Positions 16,149 to 24,967 of a stretch of 61,343 bases of DNA are shown in pieces. The position numbers and the translations under genes were made by a program. Source of the DNA: Bacteroidales bacterium (GTDB lineage Bacteria > Bacteroidota > Bacteroidia > Bacteroidales > UBA10428); NCBI GenBank assembly GCA_016926235.1, contig JAFGOZ010000664.1, forward strand, positions 1 through 61,343. The letters run 5' to 3'. How positions within the stretch are numbered: position 1 is the stretch's first letter; the number at the start of each line of letters is the position of its first letter. The notes below the pieces were generated by a model that saw nothing but the letters and a program-made list of their open reading frames with translations, did no database searches and was not told where the DNA came from.

Positions 16149-18044
16149 TTAGTTCTTAACAAAACGTGCAATGCTTGCAGCGCCATCTTTGTCTAAGGTT
16201 TGTATTATATAAATACCTGTTTTAAGGCTTGCCACGCTTATGCTGCCGTTATATATACCGCTGTCAACCATTCTTCCTGTAATATCTATGATGCTGTAAG
16301 AAACTACATCCATACCGGCGATACGGAGGTTCTCTCTGGCAGGGTTAGGAACAATGCGGATTGTGTTTTGTACAACTCTGTTTTTAACTCCTACAAATCC
16401 TGTCTCATCACCTAATTGTATTTGTCCATAATACTGACTGGTTGTATAGGCTACGTCGGTTCCTGTCGGGTTTGCCCAGTTCAGGATCGACTCACGGGTA
16501 TTGTCAGCGGCATCGGCATCAAGGATAGATATTTCAAATGAGAACCTGTATCCGTTCTTCACGTCGCTGGTTACTTTAGCAAGTGCAGTCGCTGAGTCAA
16601 CTGCTGCGTTCATGAACATATTTGCAAATGGCATTTTAACTTCCAGTCCATAACCAGAATTTCCTGCTAATTCACCCCAGGTTACAGGGAATGATGTATG
16701 ATTTGTTGGTCCCATATCATATTCGGTACGGCCCAAGTTAATTCTATACTGATGTTGACCTTCTATACGACTTCCTTCATATCTTCCGTCTTGAGCATCA
16801 ATAAATAGCTCAATACCATCATTGTTCCAGTATTGGTCTGATCCTGATGGAAATGGTCTGGGCACATCATCAGTTATATCAACATAAAAGTATATGTTTT
16901 CATCATCCCATACTGCATAGAATTGTCCTTCGCTATCAGTAGCGCCCGGTGTACCAATAGCAGGTCTCTTTATATCACCTGAATCAGCATCAGCGCCATC
17001 CCAGGCATCATCATCGTCAATGCCATTTAAAACAATAGCTGAAGCTGCTGATGGAATTTGAGAAGCCACATAAACTCTTTGTGGAGGTAATGATACTACT
17101 GTTTCACGGCTTACTGTAATTTTACTAATATATATAATGGCCCCAACTTGACCAGGCCAGCTACCTGCTTTATATTGTGATACCAATCTAATAGCAGTAA
17201 CCTTTGAGTTCATAGTACAGTTCTCTTTAACGTCAATTATAGAACCAGTTTGATCATTTACCTGTGATGGCTGTTCCATTGAGCCCTCAAGTCGTACGAT
17301 TGTATTCAATGAATCTATAGGTTTTCCTGAAGTACCTGGATCTAGCTTTATTTTATATGAGAACTTGTTATTTTCACCCATATTGAAAGTGTCCTCAAGG
17401 TAAATAGCAGTATTCCATTCATTAACAGTAGCCTTTAAAAACATTGTGCCACTTTCTTCAACAACTTTAAAGCCAGTACCTGTTGTATCAAAAGTAGCAG
17501 GGTCAAAGATAACTTTTGAATCAAAACCTACAATTTTACCTACCCAAATCGTATCTCCACTTGTTGCTGGCCAACCACCTTGCGTTACTTGTCCAAAGAA
17601 TTGTATCTCGTGAACATATTTCATTGTATCAAGGAAATCACCTTGTACTTTTCCGAAGTTGCCTGATGTAGGACTTTGAGTTAATGATGTTTGTGAAGCA
17701 ACCATTTCTCCAGGGTTCCATTGGTTTTCTACCTTGTTGGCAGTATCCTTAAGGTTAATTCCTCCGTTAATATTTGCATTGGTTAAGGTACTGTCGGTAT
17801 CAGGGCCCAACTTGTACTTTATTGTTGCTTTTGCACTGGGTGCAGTTATTGCAACTTGTGGTATTGTTATAGAAGAACTCCATTGATTAAGGATAACACG
17901 TAGATATACGGTACCATTAATGGTATCCTTTGACATACCAGCTGGCAATGTGCCGGCATATGTGTCAGGGTCAAATATTACCTGCGCTTGCGTGAAGCCG
18001 GCAAGTAATAAAGTTAGTGTTAATGTAAAAATCCATTTTTTCAT
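16149..18044 (-). CDS. CBM9-like carbohydrate-binding T9SS surface protein
   Basis: A 631-residue exported protein in the position where SusE/SusF glycan-binding proteins normally lie. It has a signal peptide (1-20), two related beta-sandwich segments (about 21-170 and 175-310, each beginning with a VIFDP phrase), a family 9 carbohydrate-binding / DOMON-type domain (about 325-545, with LNGIDDDDAWDGADA and YAVWDDENIYFYVDITDD) and a T9SS sorting domain (about 553-631, with IVPNPARENLRI). It is the last gene of the minus-strand operon after SusC and SusD, 114 bp from SusD, and is followed by a strong terminator. It probably displays a glycan-binding module on the cell surface. No catalytic residues are expected. 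Ligand is unknown; mannan is inferred from neighbours. Confidence 0.8.
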   Translation of the reverse strand: MKKWIFTLTLTLLLAGFTQAQVIFDPDTYAGTLPAGMSKDTINGTVYLRVILNQWSSSITIPQVAITAPSAKATIKYKLGPDTDSTLTNANINGGINLKDTANKVENQWNPGEMVASQTSLTQSPTSGNFGKVQGDFLDTMKYVHEIQFFGQVTQGGWPATSGDTIWVGKIVGFDSKVIFDPATFDTTGTGFKVVEESGTMFLKATVNEWNTAIYLEDTFNMGENNKFSYKIKLDPGTSGKPIDSLNTIVRLEGSMEQPSQVNDQTGSIIDVKENCTMNSKVTAIRLVSQYKAGSWPGQVGAIIYISKITVSRETVVSLPPQRVYVASQIPSAASAIVLNGIDDDDAWDGADADSGDIKRPAIGTPGATDSEGQFYAVWDDENIYFYVDITDDVPRPFPSGSDQYWNNDGIELFIDAQDGRYEGSRIEGQHQYRINLGRTEYDMGPTNHTSFPVTWGELAGNSGYGLEVKMPFANMFMNAAVDSATALAKVTSDVKNGYRFSFEISILDADAADNTRESILNWANPTGTDVAYTTSQYYGQIQLGDETGFVGVKNRVVQNTIRIVPNPARENLRIAGMDVVSYSIIDITGRMVDSGIYNGSISVASLKTGIYIIQTLDKDGAASIARFVKN

Positions 18045-18158
18045 AGTTTCCAGATTTAAGTTAATAAATAGTAGTTTATTATTTTATGTGAGAATTTTAT
18101 TTTAAAAGCTCCATTTAATAGGATTGTGATCCGTTTTTAATTGATATATATCTCCTTC

Positions 18159-19913
18159 TTACTTCCATCCCGGATATTGTTTTAAGTTAGAACTCAATTG
18201 AATCTCTGAGTTGGGTATGGGGAAGAATTCATGCTTTCCGGGTACAAAATCAATTCCTGAAGCTGTGGGCCATGCCTCCAATTGAATGCCATCAATATAT
18301 TTCTCGGCCAGGCGCCAGCGGATAAGGTCAAAGCCCCGTGCCCCTTCCATAGCCAGTTCGAGCCTTCGTTCGTGAACAATATCCTCGAATGAAATATCTG
18401 TCAGGTTTTCCGGGTATCCCGTGTCCCCTGACATTCTTGCCCGTGTCCGTACCTGGTTCACATAATCCAGGGCCGTGGCATGGTCATTCAGCATATAGGC
18501 AGCTTCGGCAGCCATTAATACAACATCGGCGTAGCGTATATATCGCAGGTTTACCGGTCCGTCATTGAAGTTTACCATACCTCTCCAAAATTCATCCGGA
18601 GAGGCTTCGTATTTCCGGCTTATAGTATTTGTAGGTAAATTGGAAAAATCCATTCTGAACCACCTATCTGAACCATTGCTTAATCCTATAAGTACAGTAT
18701 CCCAGGGTTTTGAGTAAGCAGTGCCATTAATAACAATGGTGTCGGTACATCCAACAGTTGTAGAAAACCGGGGATCAAGTATGGGATTGGTTTCAGCAGA
18801 ATGCAGGTTTGTTTCCCTTCTGTCCTGGTTGCCAAAAGCATGCAACAGACAAGGGGTTGGCAGGTTAAAGCTCCAGCCATTGGCAATTGCCCTATTTCCA
18901 TTGGCATCAGTATAAAATCTAATAGTAGTGTATACTACAAGATATGTACCTCTGGTATATGTCCAGTCAAGCCCATCGTTTACATTTTGTATTTCCCAAA
19001 CACCTTCATCTGAATTATCTCCGTCAACGGTGAATATCCAGCGATACCCACCTACTCCATTCACCGGGTCTCTCCATGAATTAAAACGTTCCCCTTCATA
19101 ACCGACTAAATGATATTCTCTGGATTGTATCACTGCATCGGAATATTTAAGAGAACTATCCCATCGAATAGCACATCCATTAAATCTGTCATCATCTGTA
19201 TAATTATTCGCGTATGAGGATTCATATAAATAAGCTTTAGCCAGTAAGGCACTTGCTGAACCTTTAGTAGCTCTTCCAACTTCTGAGCCATTTTGACTTT
19301 TTTCCTTCAAGTAAGGGATTGCTTCAGTAAGGTCTTTTTCTATAAAATGAAGAACTTCAGCAATACTGGCTCTTGGTAAGTCATCCTCGGGAGTAAGAAG
19401 CCTATCAGCAATTGGAACCCCCCCATATACTTGTAAAAGATAAAAATGATAAAAGGCTCTGAGGAATTTCATTTCAGCTATACGATGCATCATCAGATTT
19501 TTATCAACCAGGGGATCAGATTTATTAATAATATCAACACGGCTCAGAAATTCGTTTGTCATACGGATGCCCTTATAACAATAACTCCAACTATCAAAAA
19601 CATAATCCAGGTCAGGATGATGAAGTAATCTGTCCATGCTTTGAAATTCTGGCCAGTCATTGGTGTTTTCACCACCCACTTCTGAGTCGTCAGCTATACT
19701 TGCGTAGCCCATGAAATAATAAAAGTCGAAAATATCCCTTGTACAGAGAATACCGTATGCAGCAGTTGCTGTTCTATCTAAAGCTTTAAAAGTAGTATAG
19801 TAGGATACTTCAGTTTCTTCCGCTGTAGGTTTTAGGTCGAGGTAATCTTCACTGCAACCTGAAATTCCTAAAACTGCAACAATGATTATTATAAAATATA
19901 TTGAATTTTTCAT
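18159..19913 (-). CDS. SusD/RagB-family outer-membrane glycan-binding lipoprotein
   Basis: A 584-residue lipoprotein that forms the lid of a SusCD importer. The lipobox ends at Cys20 (GISGC), followed by the typical EDYLDLKPT. The usual family landmarks are present: helical TPR-like core, AEMKFLRAFYHFYLLQVYGG (about 148-167), MLNDHATALDYVNQVRTRA (about 480), and the C-terminal ERRLELAMEGARGFDLIRW (about 523-541). The length is standard. It lies 21 bp behind SusC on the same strand. It should capture oligosaccharide at the outer surface and pass it to the SusC barrel. Substrate is inferred as beta-mannan because a GH26 mannanase opens the same operon. Confidence 0.95.
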   Translation of the reverse strand: MKNSIYFIIIIVAVLGISGCSEDYLDLKPTAEETEVSYYTTFKALDRTATAAYGILCTRDIFDFYYFMGYASIADDSEVGGENTNDWPEFQSMDRLLHHPDLDYVFDSWSYCYKGIRMTNEFLSRVDIINKSDPLVDKNLMMHRIAEMKFLRAFYHFYLLQVYGGVPIADRLLTPEDDLPRASIAEVLHFIEKDLTEAIPYLKEKSQNGSEVGRATKGSASALLAKAYLYESSYANNYTDDDRFNGCAIRWDSSLKYSDAVIQSREYHLVGYEGERFNSWRDPVNGVGGYRWIFTVDGDNSDEGVWEIQNVNDGLDWTYTRGTYLVVYTTIRFYTDANGNRAIANGWSFNLPTPCLLHAFGNQDRRETNLHSAETNPILDPRFSTTVGCTDTIVINGTAYSKPWDTVLIGLSNGSDRWFRMDFSNLPTNTISRKYEASPDEFWRGMVNFNDGPVNLRYIRYADVVLMAAEAAYMLNDHATALDYVNQVRTRARMSGDTGYPENLTDISFEDIVHERRLELAMEGARGFDLIRWRLAEKYIDGIQLEAWPTASGIDFVPGKHEFFPIPNSEIQLSSNLKQYPGWK

Positions 19914-19934
19914 TTTCTTTGAGTTTTTATGTTA

Positions 19935-22900
19935 CTAAAAAGTAAGATTAAGCCCAGCTGAATACATTTTAGCATGAGGATAAGCCCCTTTATCTAATCC
20001 TAGTGTAGTGGCTTCCTCTTTTGTGATATTATTTGGGTCACCAGCATATTTTGAACCAATTTCAGGATCATATCCTGAATATTTGGTAAATGTTAAAAGA
20101 TTCGATCCACTGACATATACCCTGAATTTTTCAATACCTAATTTTTGTGTAATTTTGTTTGGTAATGATACGCCTAAAGTAATGTTCTTCAATCGCAGAT
20201 AAGATCCATCTTCAATATAAAAATCTGACACTTTTGAAAAGTTACCATTTTTATTAAACGGGTCAAGACGTGGTAATGAACCATCCAGTCTGGCGGGATA
20301 TAGTAATTCTCCATCCCTGTTATAGATATCTTCTCTAAAGTGATTCTGAACATATTCTTTACTCCAATTGAAACCACCGTCCATATTATACATATAAAAT
20401 TTTGTTGCGTTAAATATTTTATTTCCGTATACACCTTGGAAAAACATAGAAAAATCAAAAATTCCATATTGTAAATTGATACCAAAGCCATACATAAATT
20501 TAGGATTTGGATTTCCAATTGGTACTATATCCTTTTCATCAATTATCCCATCGCCATTTACATCTTTAAATTTAAAATCCCCTGGCTGTGCATCGGGTTG
20601 GGCATAGACAGGATCACCTGTTGTGGTGTCTATAACATATGGCTGATTTGTTATTATTCTAGTTCCATTTATAGAATCTGCATCTTCAAGGGTAAATAAC
20701 CCCTCAATTTGGTAGCCATAAAATTCACCAATTGGTTGTCCTTCAATAGTTTTATTAAGATAAGATGAAACGCCTTTTGTTGTTCCAGCCTCTAATGTGT
20801 CTCCCTCCAAGTCAATTGCGAGAGTTTTAATAAATGCAATATTTGCATTTACTGAATATGAAAATTTCCCTCGCTTTTCTTTCCATTCAGCTGTAAATTC
20901 AACTCCTTCGTTTGAAAGCCGGCCAATATTTGCTACAGGTTTCGAACTTCCTCCTTCCTGGAATTCGGCTCTTACTATATATCCAGCTTCACCTAAAAGC
21001 TCTTTTTCCATTAGCATACCATCGTTATAACGTTTAAAGTATTCAGTAGTGAAAGTAAATTTGTTATTTAAAAAACCAAGGTCAAGTCCAATATTATTGG
21101 TAATAACATCTTCCCAAGCGAGAACATTGTTGCCCATGCGTGTTGGAGCAGCTCCAGTAGATGCGCTGGCAGTGTGGTTGAAGGAATAGTTATAAACAAG
21201 TTGCGTTGAAACAACTGAGTATTGGCTATATACACGTATGGCATTATTACCAGTTTTACCATGTGCGTATCTTATTTTACCAAAACTCAGGAAGGGTAAA
21301 TTATCTTTTACAACACCCAATTCAGTAAACTTAAAACCAAATGAATAAGATGGAAAGTTTCCCCAGCGTTTTCCTTCTGCAAATATAGAAGAACCATCTC
21401 TTCTAAAATTAAACTGTGCAAGTATCATTCCTTTGTAGTCGTAATTAAACCTCCCTAAATAAGAAATACCACTTGTTTCGGTTGCATCTCCAAATGGAAT
21501 CTGTGCTACTAAAGTATCATTTGTACTAGCATTGAAATATTGCATTTCCTTGCTCGCATTTATTAAATCCCATCTTGTACCATCAATCCATTCGTATTTG
21601 TTATAACCAACTTCATAACCTGCTAATATTGAAAAATTATGATCATTGAAAATAGTTTTCTGATAAGTCAACAAATCTTGCAATGTGTATCCATAATAAT
21701 TTCCATAGTATTTGTATATTTTTGTGTTATCATTACGATAAGAAGGTGTAATGAGGAAAATAGGATAAAATTGGTTAGTAAAATCATTGCTGAAATCTCC
21801 AGATATTCTACTTTCAAAAGTCAATCCCTTGATGGGTTCTATTTTTGCAAAAACAGTAGCTTTAATTGCATTTTTTGTTCTCTTTCTATCAAGTAATTCG
21901 ACTGTTGATACTGGATTGTTTGTATTTCCTAACGGTGTTGCAGACCAGTTAGTAAATGGTGTTTTTGATGAAGCGGGATTTCCTAAAGTATCAATATAAA
22001 ATGGTACAAAAGGATGATAATTAAGAGCCTGCAAAATAGGTGTTGCATATTCATTAAGGTACTGCCATTCTTCAAAACCCGAATATTCTTCTCTGGTGGC
22101 GGAGAGGTTCTCACCCATTGAAAACCATTCGTTTGCTTTGTTCTCGGCATTAACTCTTATTGATAATCTTTTGTAACCACTATTCCTTAGAATTCCTTCT
22201 TGATCAACGTATCCCAATCCAAGATAATATGTGGTTTTTTCAGTTCCTCCCGAAATATTAAGGTTATATTCTTTTTGTGGAGCTTTTCTGAATATTTCGT
22301 TTTGATAATCATAGTTAGATAATGAGTCTGGAAGGGGTGCATTTTCACCATTGAAATAATATCTGTTCCATCGCCTTCTGAGTAATGCATCATATTCCGT
22401 ATACATATGTCCAAATTCTGGCCCTGATGCTAATTCAACAAAGTTATCAAAGCTTTGTCTGCTAAATGTCATATTGAAGTTAACCTGAGGTTTACCAGTT
22501 TTTCCTTTTTTTGTAGTTATTAGCACTACTCCACTTCCTCCATTGGCGCCATATATGGCTGCAGCAGAGGCGTCTTTTAAAATTTCTATTGATTCAATGT
22601 CGCTTATATTGACAGTTTTGGGGTCAGCATATATCCCGTCTACAATCCAAAGTGGATTTGAGCCATTAATTGATGCCATACCACGAATATTCACATTGAC
22701 ATTAGAACCGGGGGCACCTGTGGTAGAAGATATTTGCACCCCTGCAGCCCTTCCCTGCATGGCCTGTTCAAGTGACGCATTAAGTGAAGATGCAAGGTCT
22801 TCACTTTTAATGGATGCTACAGAACCGGTAAGATCGCTTTTCTTTTGCACTCCATAGCCAATTACCACAACTTCATCAAACGTTTTGATATCTTCTTCAA

Positions 22901-23216
22901 GTACTATATTCATTGCTGTTTGGTCACCAACAGCTATTTCTCGTGTAACATATCCTACAAATGAAAATTGCAGGACCTGGTCACCATTATCAACCTGAAT
23001 AGTGTATTTACCATCAATATCTGTTATTACCCCAATGTTGGTGCCTTTGATTACCACATTTACACCGGGCAATGGCAAACCGTCAATATCTGTAACAATA
23101 CCGGTAACCTGGGTTTGCGCATTTACCTGCAGGGTTGTAAACAACAGCATAAAAAAACTCATCAGAAGGGTTTTTCTGAATATCGTTTTTTTAATTGTGT
23201 GTAGTTTTATTTTCAT
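19935..23216 (-). CDS. SusC/RagA-family TonB-dependent outer-membrane transporter
   Basis: A 1093-residue TonB-dependent importer. It has a signal peptide (to about residue 33), a carboxypeptidase-D-like N-terminal domain (about 35-110, with VTDIDGLPLPGVNVVIKGT and ITDIDGKYTI), a plug domain (about 112-230, with GYGVQKKSDLTGSVASI, ALEQAMQGRAAGVQI and NVNIRGMASING) and a 22-strand barrel to the C-terminal phenylalanine (YSAGLNLTF). The phrase ILKDASAAAIYGANGGSGVV is diagnostic of the SusC group. Together with the adjacent SusD it should import glycan oligomers driven by TonB. It follows the GH26 gene by 93 bp on the same strand, so the order is mannanase, SusC, SusD, surface binder. Substrate specificity is inferred. 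Confidence 0.95.
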   Translation of the reverse strand: MKIKLHTIKKTIFRKTLLMSFFMLLFTTLQVNAQTQVTGIVTDIDGLPLPGVNVVIKGTNIGVITDIDGKYTIQVDNGDQVLQFSFVGYVTREIAVGDQTAMNIVLEEDIKTFDEVVVIGYGVQKKSDLTGSVASIKSEDLASSLNASLEQAMQGRAAGVQISSTTGAPGSNVNVNIRGMASINGSNPLWIVDGIYADPKTVNISDIESIEILKDASAAAIYGANGGSGVVLITTKKGKTGKPQVNFNMTFSRQSFDNFVELASGPEFGHMYTEYDALLRRRWNRYYFNGENAPLPDSLSNYDYQNEIFRKAPQKEYNLNISGGTEKTTYYLGLGYVDQEGILRNSGYKRLSIRVNAENKANEWFSMGENLSATREEYSGFEEWQYLNEYATPILQALNYHPFVPFYIDTLGNPASSKTPFTNWSATPLGNTNNPVSTVELLDRKRTKNAIKATVFAKIEPIKGLTFESRISGDFSNDFTNQFYPIFLITPSYRNDNTKIYKYYGNYYGYTLQDLLTYQKTIFNDHNFSILAGYEVGYNKYEWIDGTRWDLINASKEMQYFNASTNDTLVAQIPFGDATETSGISYLGRFNYDYKGMILAQFNFRRDGSSIFAEGKRWGNFPSYSFGFKFTELGVVKDNLPFLSFGKIRYAHGKTGNNAIRVYSQYSVVSTQLVYNYSFNHTASASTGAAPTRMGNNVLAWEDVITNNIGLDLGFLNNKFTFTTEYFKRYNDGMLMEKELLGEAGYIVRAEFQEGGSSKPVANIGRLSNEGVEFTAEWKEKRGKFSYSVNANIAFIKTLAIDLEGDTLEAGTTKGVSSYLNKTIEGQPIGEFYGYQIEGLFTLEDADSINGTRIITNQPYVIDTTTGDPVYAQPDAQPGDFKFKDVNGDGIIDEKDIVPIGNPNPKFMYGFGINLQYGIFDFSMFFQGVYGNKIFNATKFYMYNMDGGFNWSKEYVQNHFREDIYNRDGELLYPARLDGSLPRLDPFNKNGNFSKVSDFYIEDGSYLRLKNITLGVSLPNKITQKLGIEKFRVYVSGSNLLTFTKYSGYDPEIGSKYAGDPNNITKEEATTLGLDKGAYPHAKMYSAGLNLTF

Positions 23217-23309
23217 AGAATAGGTTTTAGGTTAGTTAGAAATAGTTTAAAATTATATCAGGTTTGGTTGATGATGGTATACATTTGTTTTCAATTATTA
23301 CTGTAATTG

Positions 23310-24434
23310 TTAATTCACTTTGTTATATATTTTTGGCATGTCATCCAGGAACATTGTTCTTGGATTTTTTTCAAATTTTCGAAAGTCATCAGCGCTTTGT
23401 TGTCCTGCATAGGGAGCAAAAAAATGACTGGTATTGGAGTTTCTCCATACCAGGACATATAAGAGATCATCTGTTTTTGAACTGGCAAATAAGACCGGCG
23501 CGAAACATTCAGTCCACCAGTTTTCATTTTCAATACCCTGGTAACCGGTTTCTGTAAGAGCAGCAATTTTATTTTTTTCATGAGCGAGATCAACCAGGTT
23601 TTCAAGCTGGCTTATCATCAGTTGTTTTTCTTCAGGTGCAGAGAGGCTGTTATAATAATCCAGGCCTAAAATGTCAACATAACTATCCCCAGGATATCGG
23701 GACATATAGCTTTGTGTTGTTTTAAACCGGCTGGGTGAATAACACAATAATACATTGTGTACATTTTTTGTATTTCGAAGATAATCTGCAGTATATTGCC
23801 ATAGTTGTATAAACTCTTCATCAGAGCAGGATCGTGTTCCCCACCAGAACCAAAACTGGTTCATTTCATGGAATGGCCTGAATATTACAGGTATAGAATT
23901 GCCGGAGGAATCTGTCAGGGAATGAAAGAAAGCGGCAAGTAAATCAAGCTCATTGGTATATTTTGCATTTAATTTTCCCCCGGGCAGAATTTGGTCAATA
24001 ACCTTAGCAGTATTCCAGCAACTGCTGTCATTTAATGGATTCCTGTGATGCCAGCTTATGGTACTAATACCATTTTTATAATATACTTCCTTTATCCAGT
24101 CTGTCATTTTCTTAAAATCAACACCATCAATATTCAGGGAGTCACCTATATGGCCTATGTCCCATCCAAAAACAGCTGGGTGGTTTTCTGTAACATCACA
24201 TACATCTGTTCTAAATGGTTGGGCTTCCCATCCAATACCATATGCGAGTGCATCCTGATGTCCAAAAAGTATATTTTTTGCAGAAATGGTTTTCAGGTTT
24301 GTGTATAATGTACATGTCAGAGGAGTGGCATTTTTGTCTGAAGTTATTTGGGAATGTTCATTGGCGCTGGTGTTTTTACACCCGCTATGCAAAATCAGGA
24401 GCAAACAAAAACTTGTAAGCCAACATGCTTTCAT
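23310..24434 (-). CDS. GH26 endo-beta-1,4-mannanase lipoprotein
   Basis: A 374-residue lipoprotein with lipobox ending at Cys19 (LHSGC). The catalytic TIM barrel carries the GH26 signature: acid/base Glu190 in FRPFHEMNQFWFWWG and nucleophile Glu295 in ALTETGYQG, plus the family phrases FGHQDALAYG (57-66), FGWDIGH (89-95) and ISWHHRNP (126-133). GH26 enzymes mainly cut internal beta-1,4-mannosidic bonds of mannan or galactomannan. The lipid anchor and the place at the head of a SusCD operon suggest surface or periplasmic action that produces oligosaccharides for import. A TAAATTTG box lies 22 bp upstream and a multi-palindrome lies further up. Confidence 0.92.
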   Translation of the reverse strand: MKACWLTSFCLLLILHSGCKNTSANEHSQITSDKNATPLTCTLYTNLKTISAKNILFGHQDALAYGIGWEAQPFRTDVCDVTENHPAVFGWDIGHIGDSLNIDGVDFKKMTDWIKEVYYKNGISTISWHHRNPLNDSSCWNTAKVIDQILPGGKLNAKYTNELDLLAAFFHSLTDSSGNSIPVIFRPFHEMNQFWFWWGTRSCSDEEFIQLWQYTADYLRNTKNVHNVLLCYSPSRFKTTQSYMSRYPGDSYVDILGLDYYNSLSAPEEKQLMISQLENLVDLAHEKNKIAALTETGYQGIENENWWTECFAPVLFASSKTDDLLYVLVWRNSNTSHFFAPYAGQQSADDFRKFEKNPRTMFLDDMPKIYNKVN

Positions 24435-24455
24435 TGAAACACAATTTTATACTTA

Positions 24456-24463
24456 CAAATTTA
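24456..24463 (-). promoter_or_regulatory. Possible -7 element (TAAATTTG) of GH26-susCD operon
   Basis: On the minus strand TAAATTTG matches the Bacteroidota -7 consensus TAnnTTTG. It lies 22 bp before the GH26 start. A convincing -33 TTTG at the usual distance is not seen, so an activator may be needed. Confidence 0.35.
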
Positions 24464-24529
24464 AATTCCTCCCGGCAAGAGGTTTTTATTTGTGTACCCC
24501 AGATTTATAATCATGTGTGATGGGATAAA

Positions 24530-24561
24530 AAATTTGTAATAAATAATTACAAATTTGTAAT
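24530..24561. promoter_or_regulatory. Triple half-site palindrome upstream of GH26-susCD operon
   Basis: AAATTTGTAAT (24530-24540), five bases, then ATTACAAATTT (24546-24556): exact 11-base inverted arms. The right arm continues as a perfect 16-base palindrome ATTACAAATTTGTAAT (24546-24561). There are thus three copies of the half-site TTTGTAAT in alternating orientation, about 100 bp before the GH26 start. This is a candidate operator, perhaps for the hybrid sensor encoded next door. No second copy was found in the other arm of the locus, so the assignment is tentative. Confidence 0.5.
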
Positions 24562-24625
24562 ATGCTTAAAATGGTTTGGTTGGAATGTATGGTAAATTCG
24601 ATTATACAGAATTATTATTAACTTT

Positions 24626-24842
24626 TCACTACCGTCCGATTAAATATTTTATGAAATTATGAAATGCCTTTATTTATATGCCGTCCCTACGGGACTTTAA
24701 TAACTCCAGGTCATTTTTTTGCTACCGATATTTTGTCCCTAACGGGACAGTCCCGTAGGGACAACATATTGGTAAACATTGTGTTAGAAAATGTTTTTAT
24801 GTCCCGTTGGGGGCGAGATATAATTTACTCGTCTAGTAATGT
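24626..24842. repeat. GTCCC-palindrome intergenic repeat, copy 2
   Basis: The uninterrupted counterpart of 335-781. In order it shows ACTACCGTCCGA, GTCCCTACGGGAC (24683-24695), GGTCATTTTTTTGCTACC, GATATTTTGTCCCTAACGGG, then GTCCCGTAGGGAC and GTCCCGTTGGGGGCGAGAT. It separates the sensor gene from the GH26 promoter. The part missing relative to copy 1 is precisely the MITE-like insertion. The rest of 24435-24967 holds the promoter elements and a possible terminator, with no gene. Confidence 0.75.
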
Positions 24843-24902
24843 AAACTTTTCATCAATTAATCTGTAATGATCCTTTTAAAATCAGTCTGATTTAACCATA
24901 AT

Positions 24903-24935
24903 AAAAAATCATCATTTCTAAAATTTGTTAGAAAT
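24903..24935 (-). terminator. Possible terminator after hybrid sensor gene
   Basis: On the minus strand ATTTCTAA-N6-TTAGAAAT is followed by GATGA and six T residues. The stem is AT-rich and the U-tract is offset by five bases, so strength is doubtful. It lies about 33 bp after the sensor stop. Confidence 0.4.
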
Positions 24936-24967
24936 AACAAAAAAAAGAAATAAAAACAAGTTGTAGA

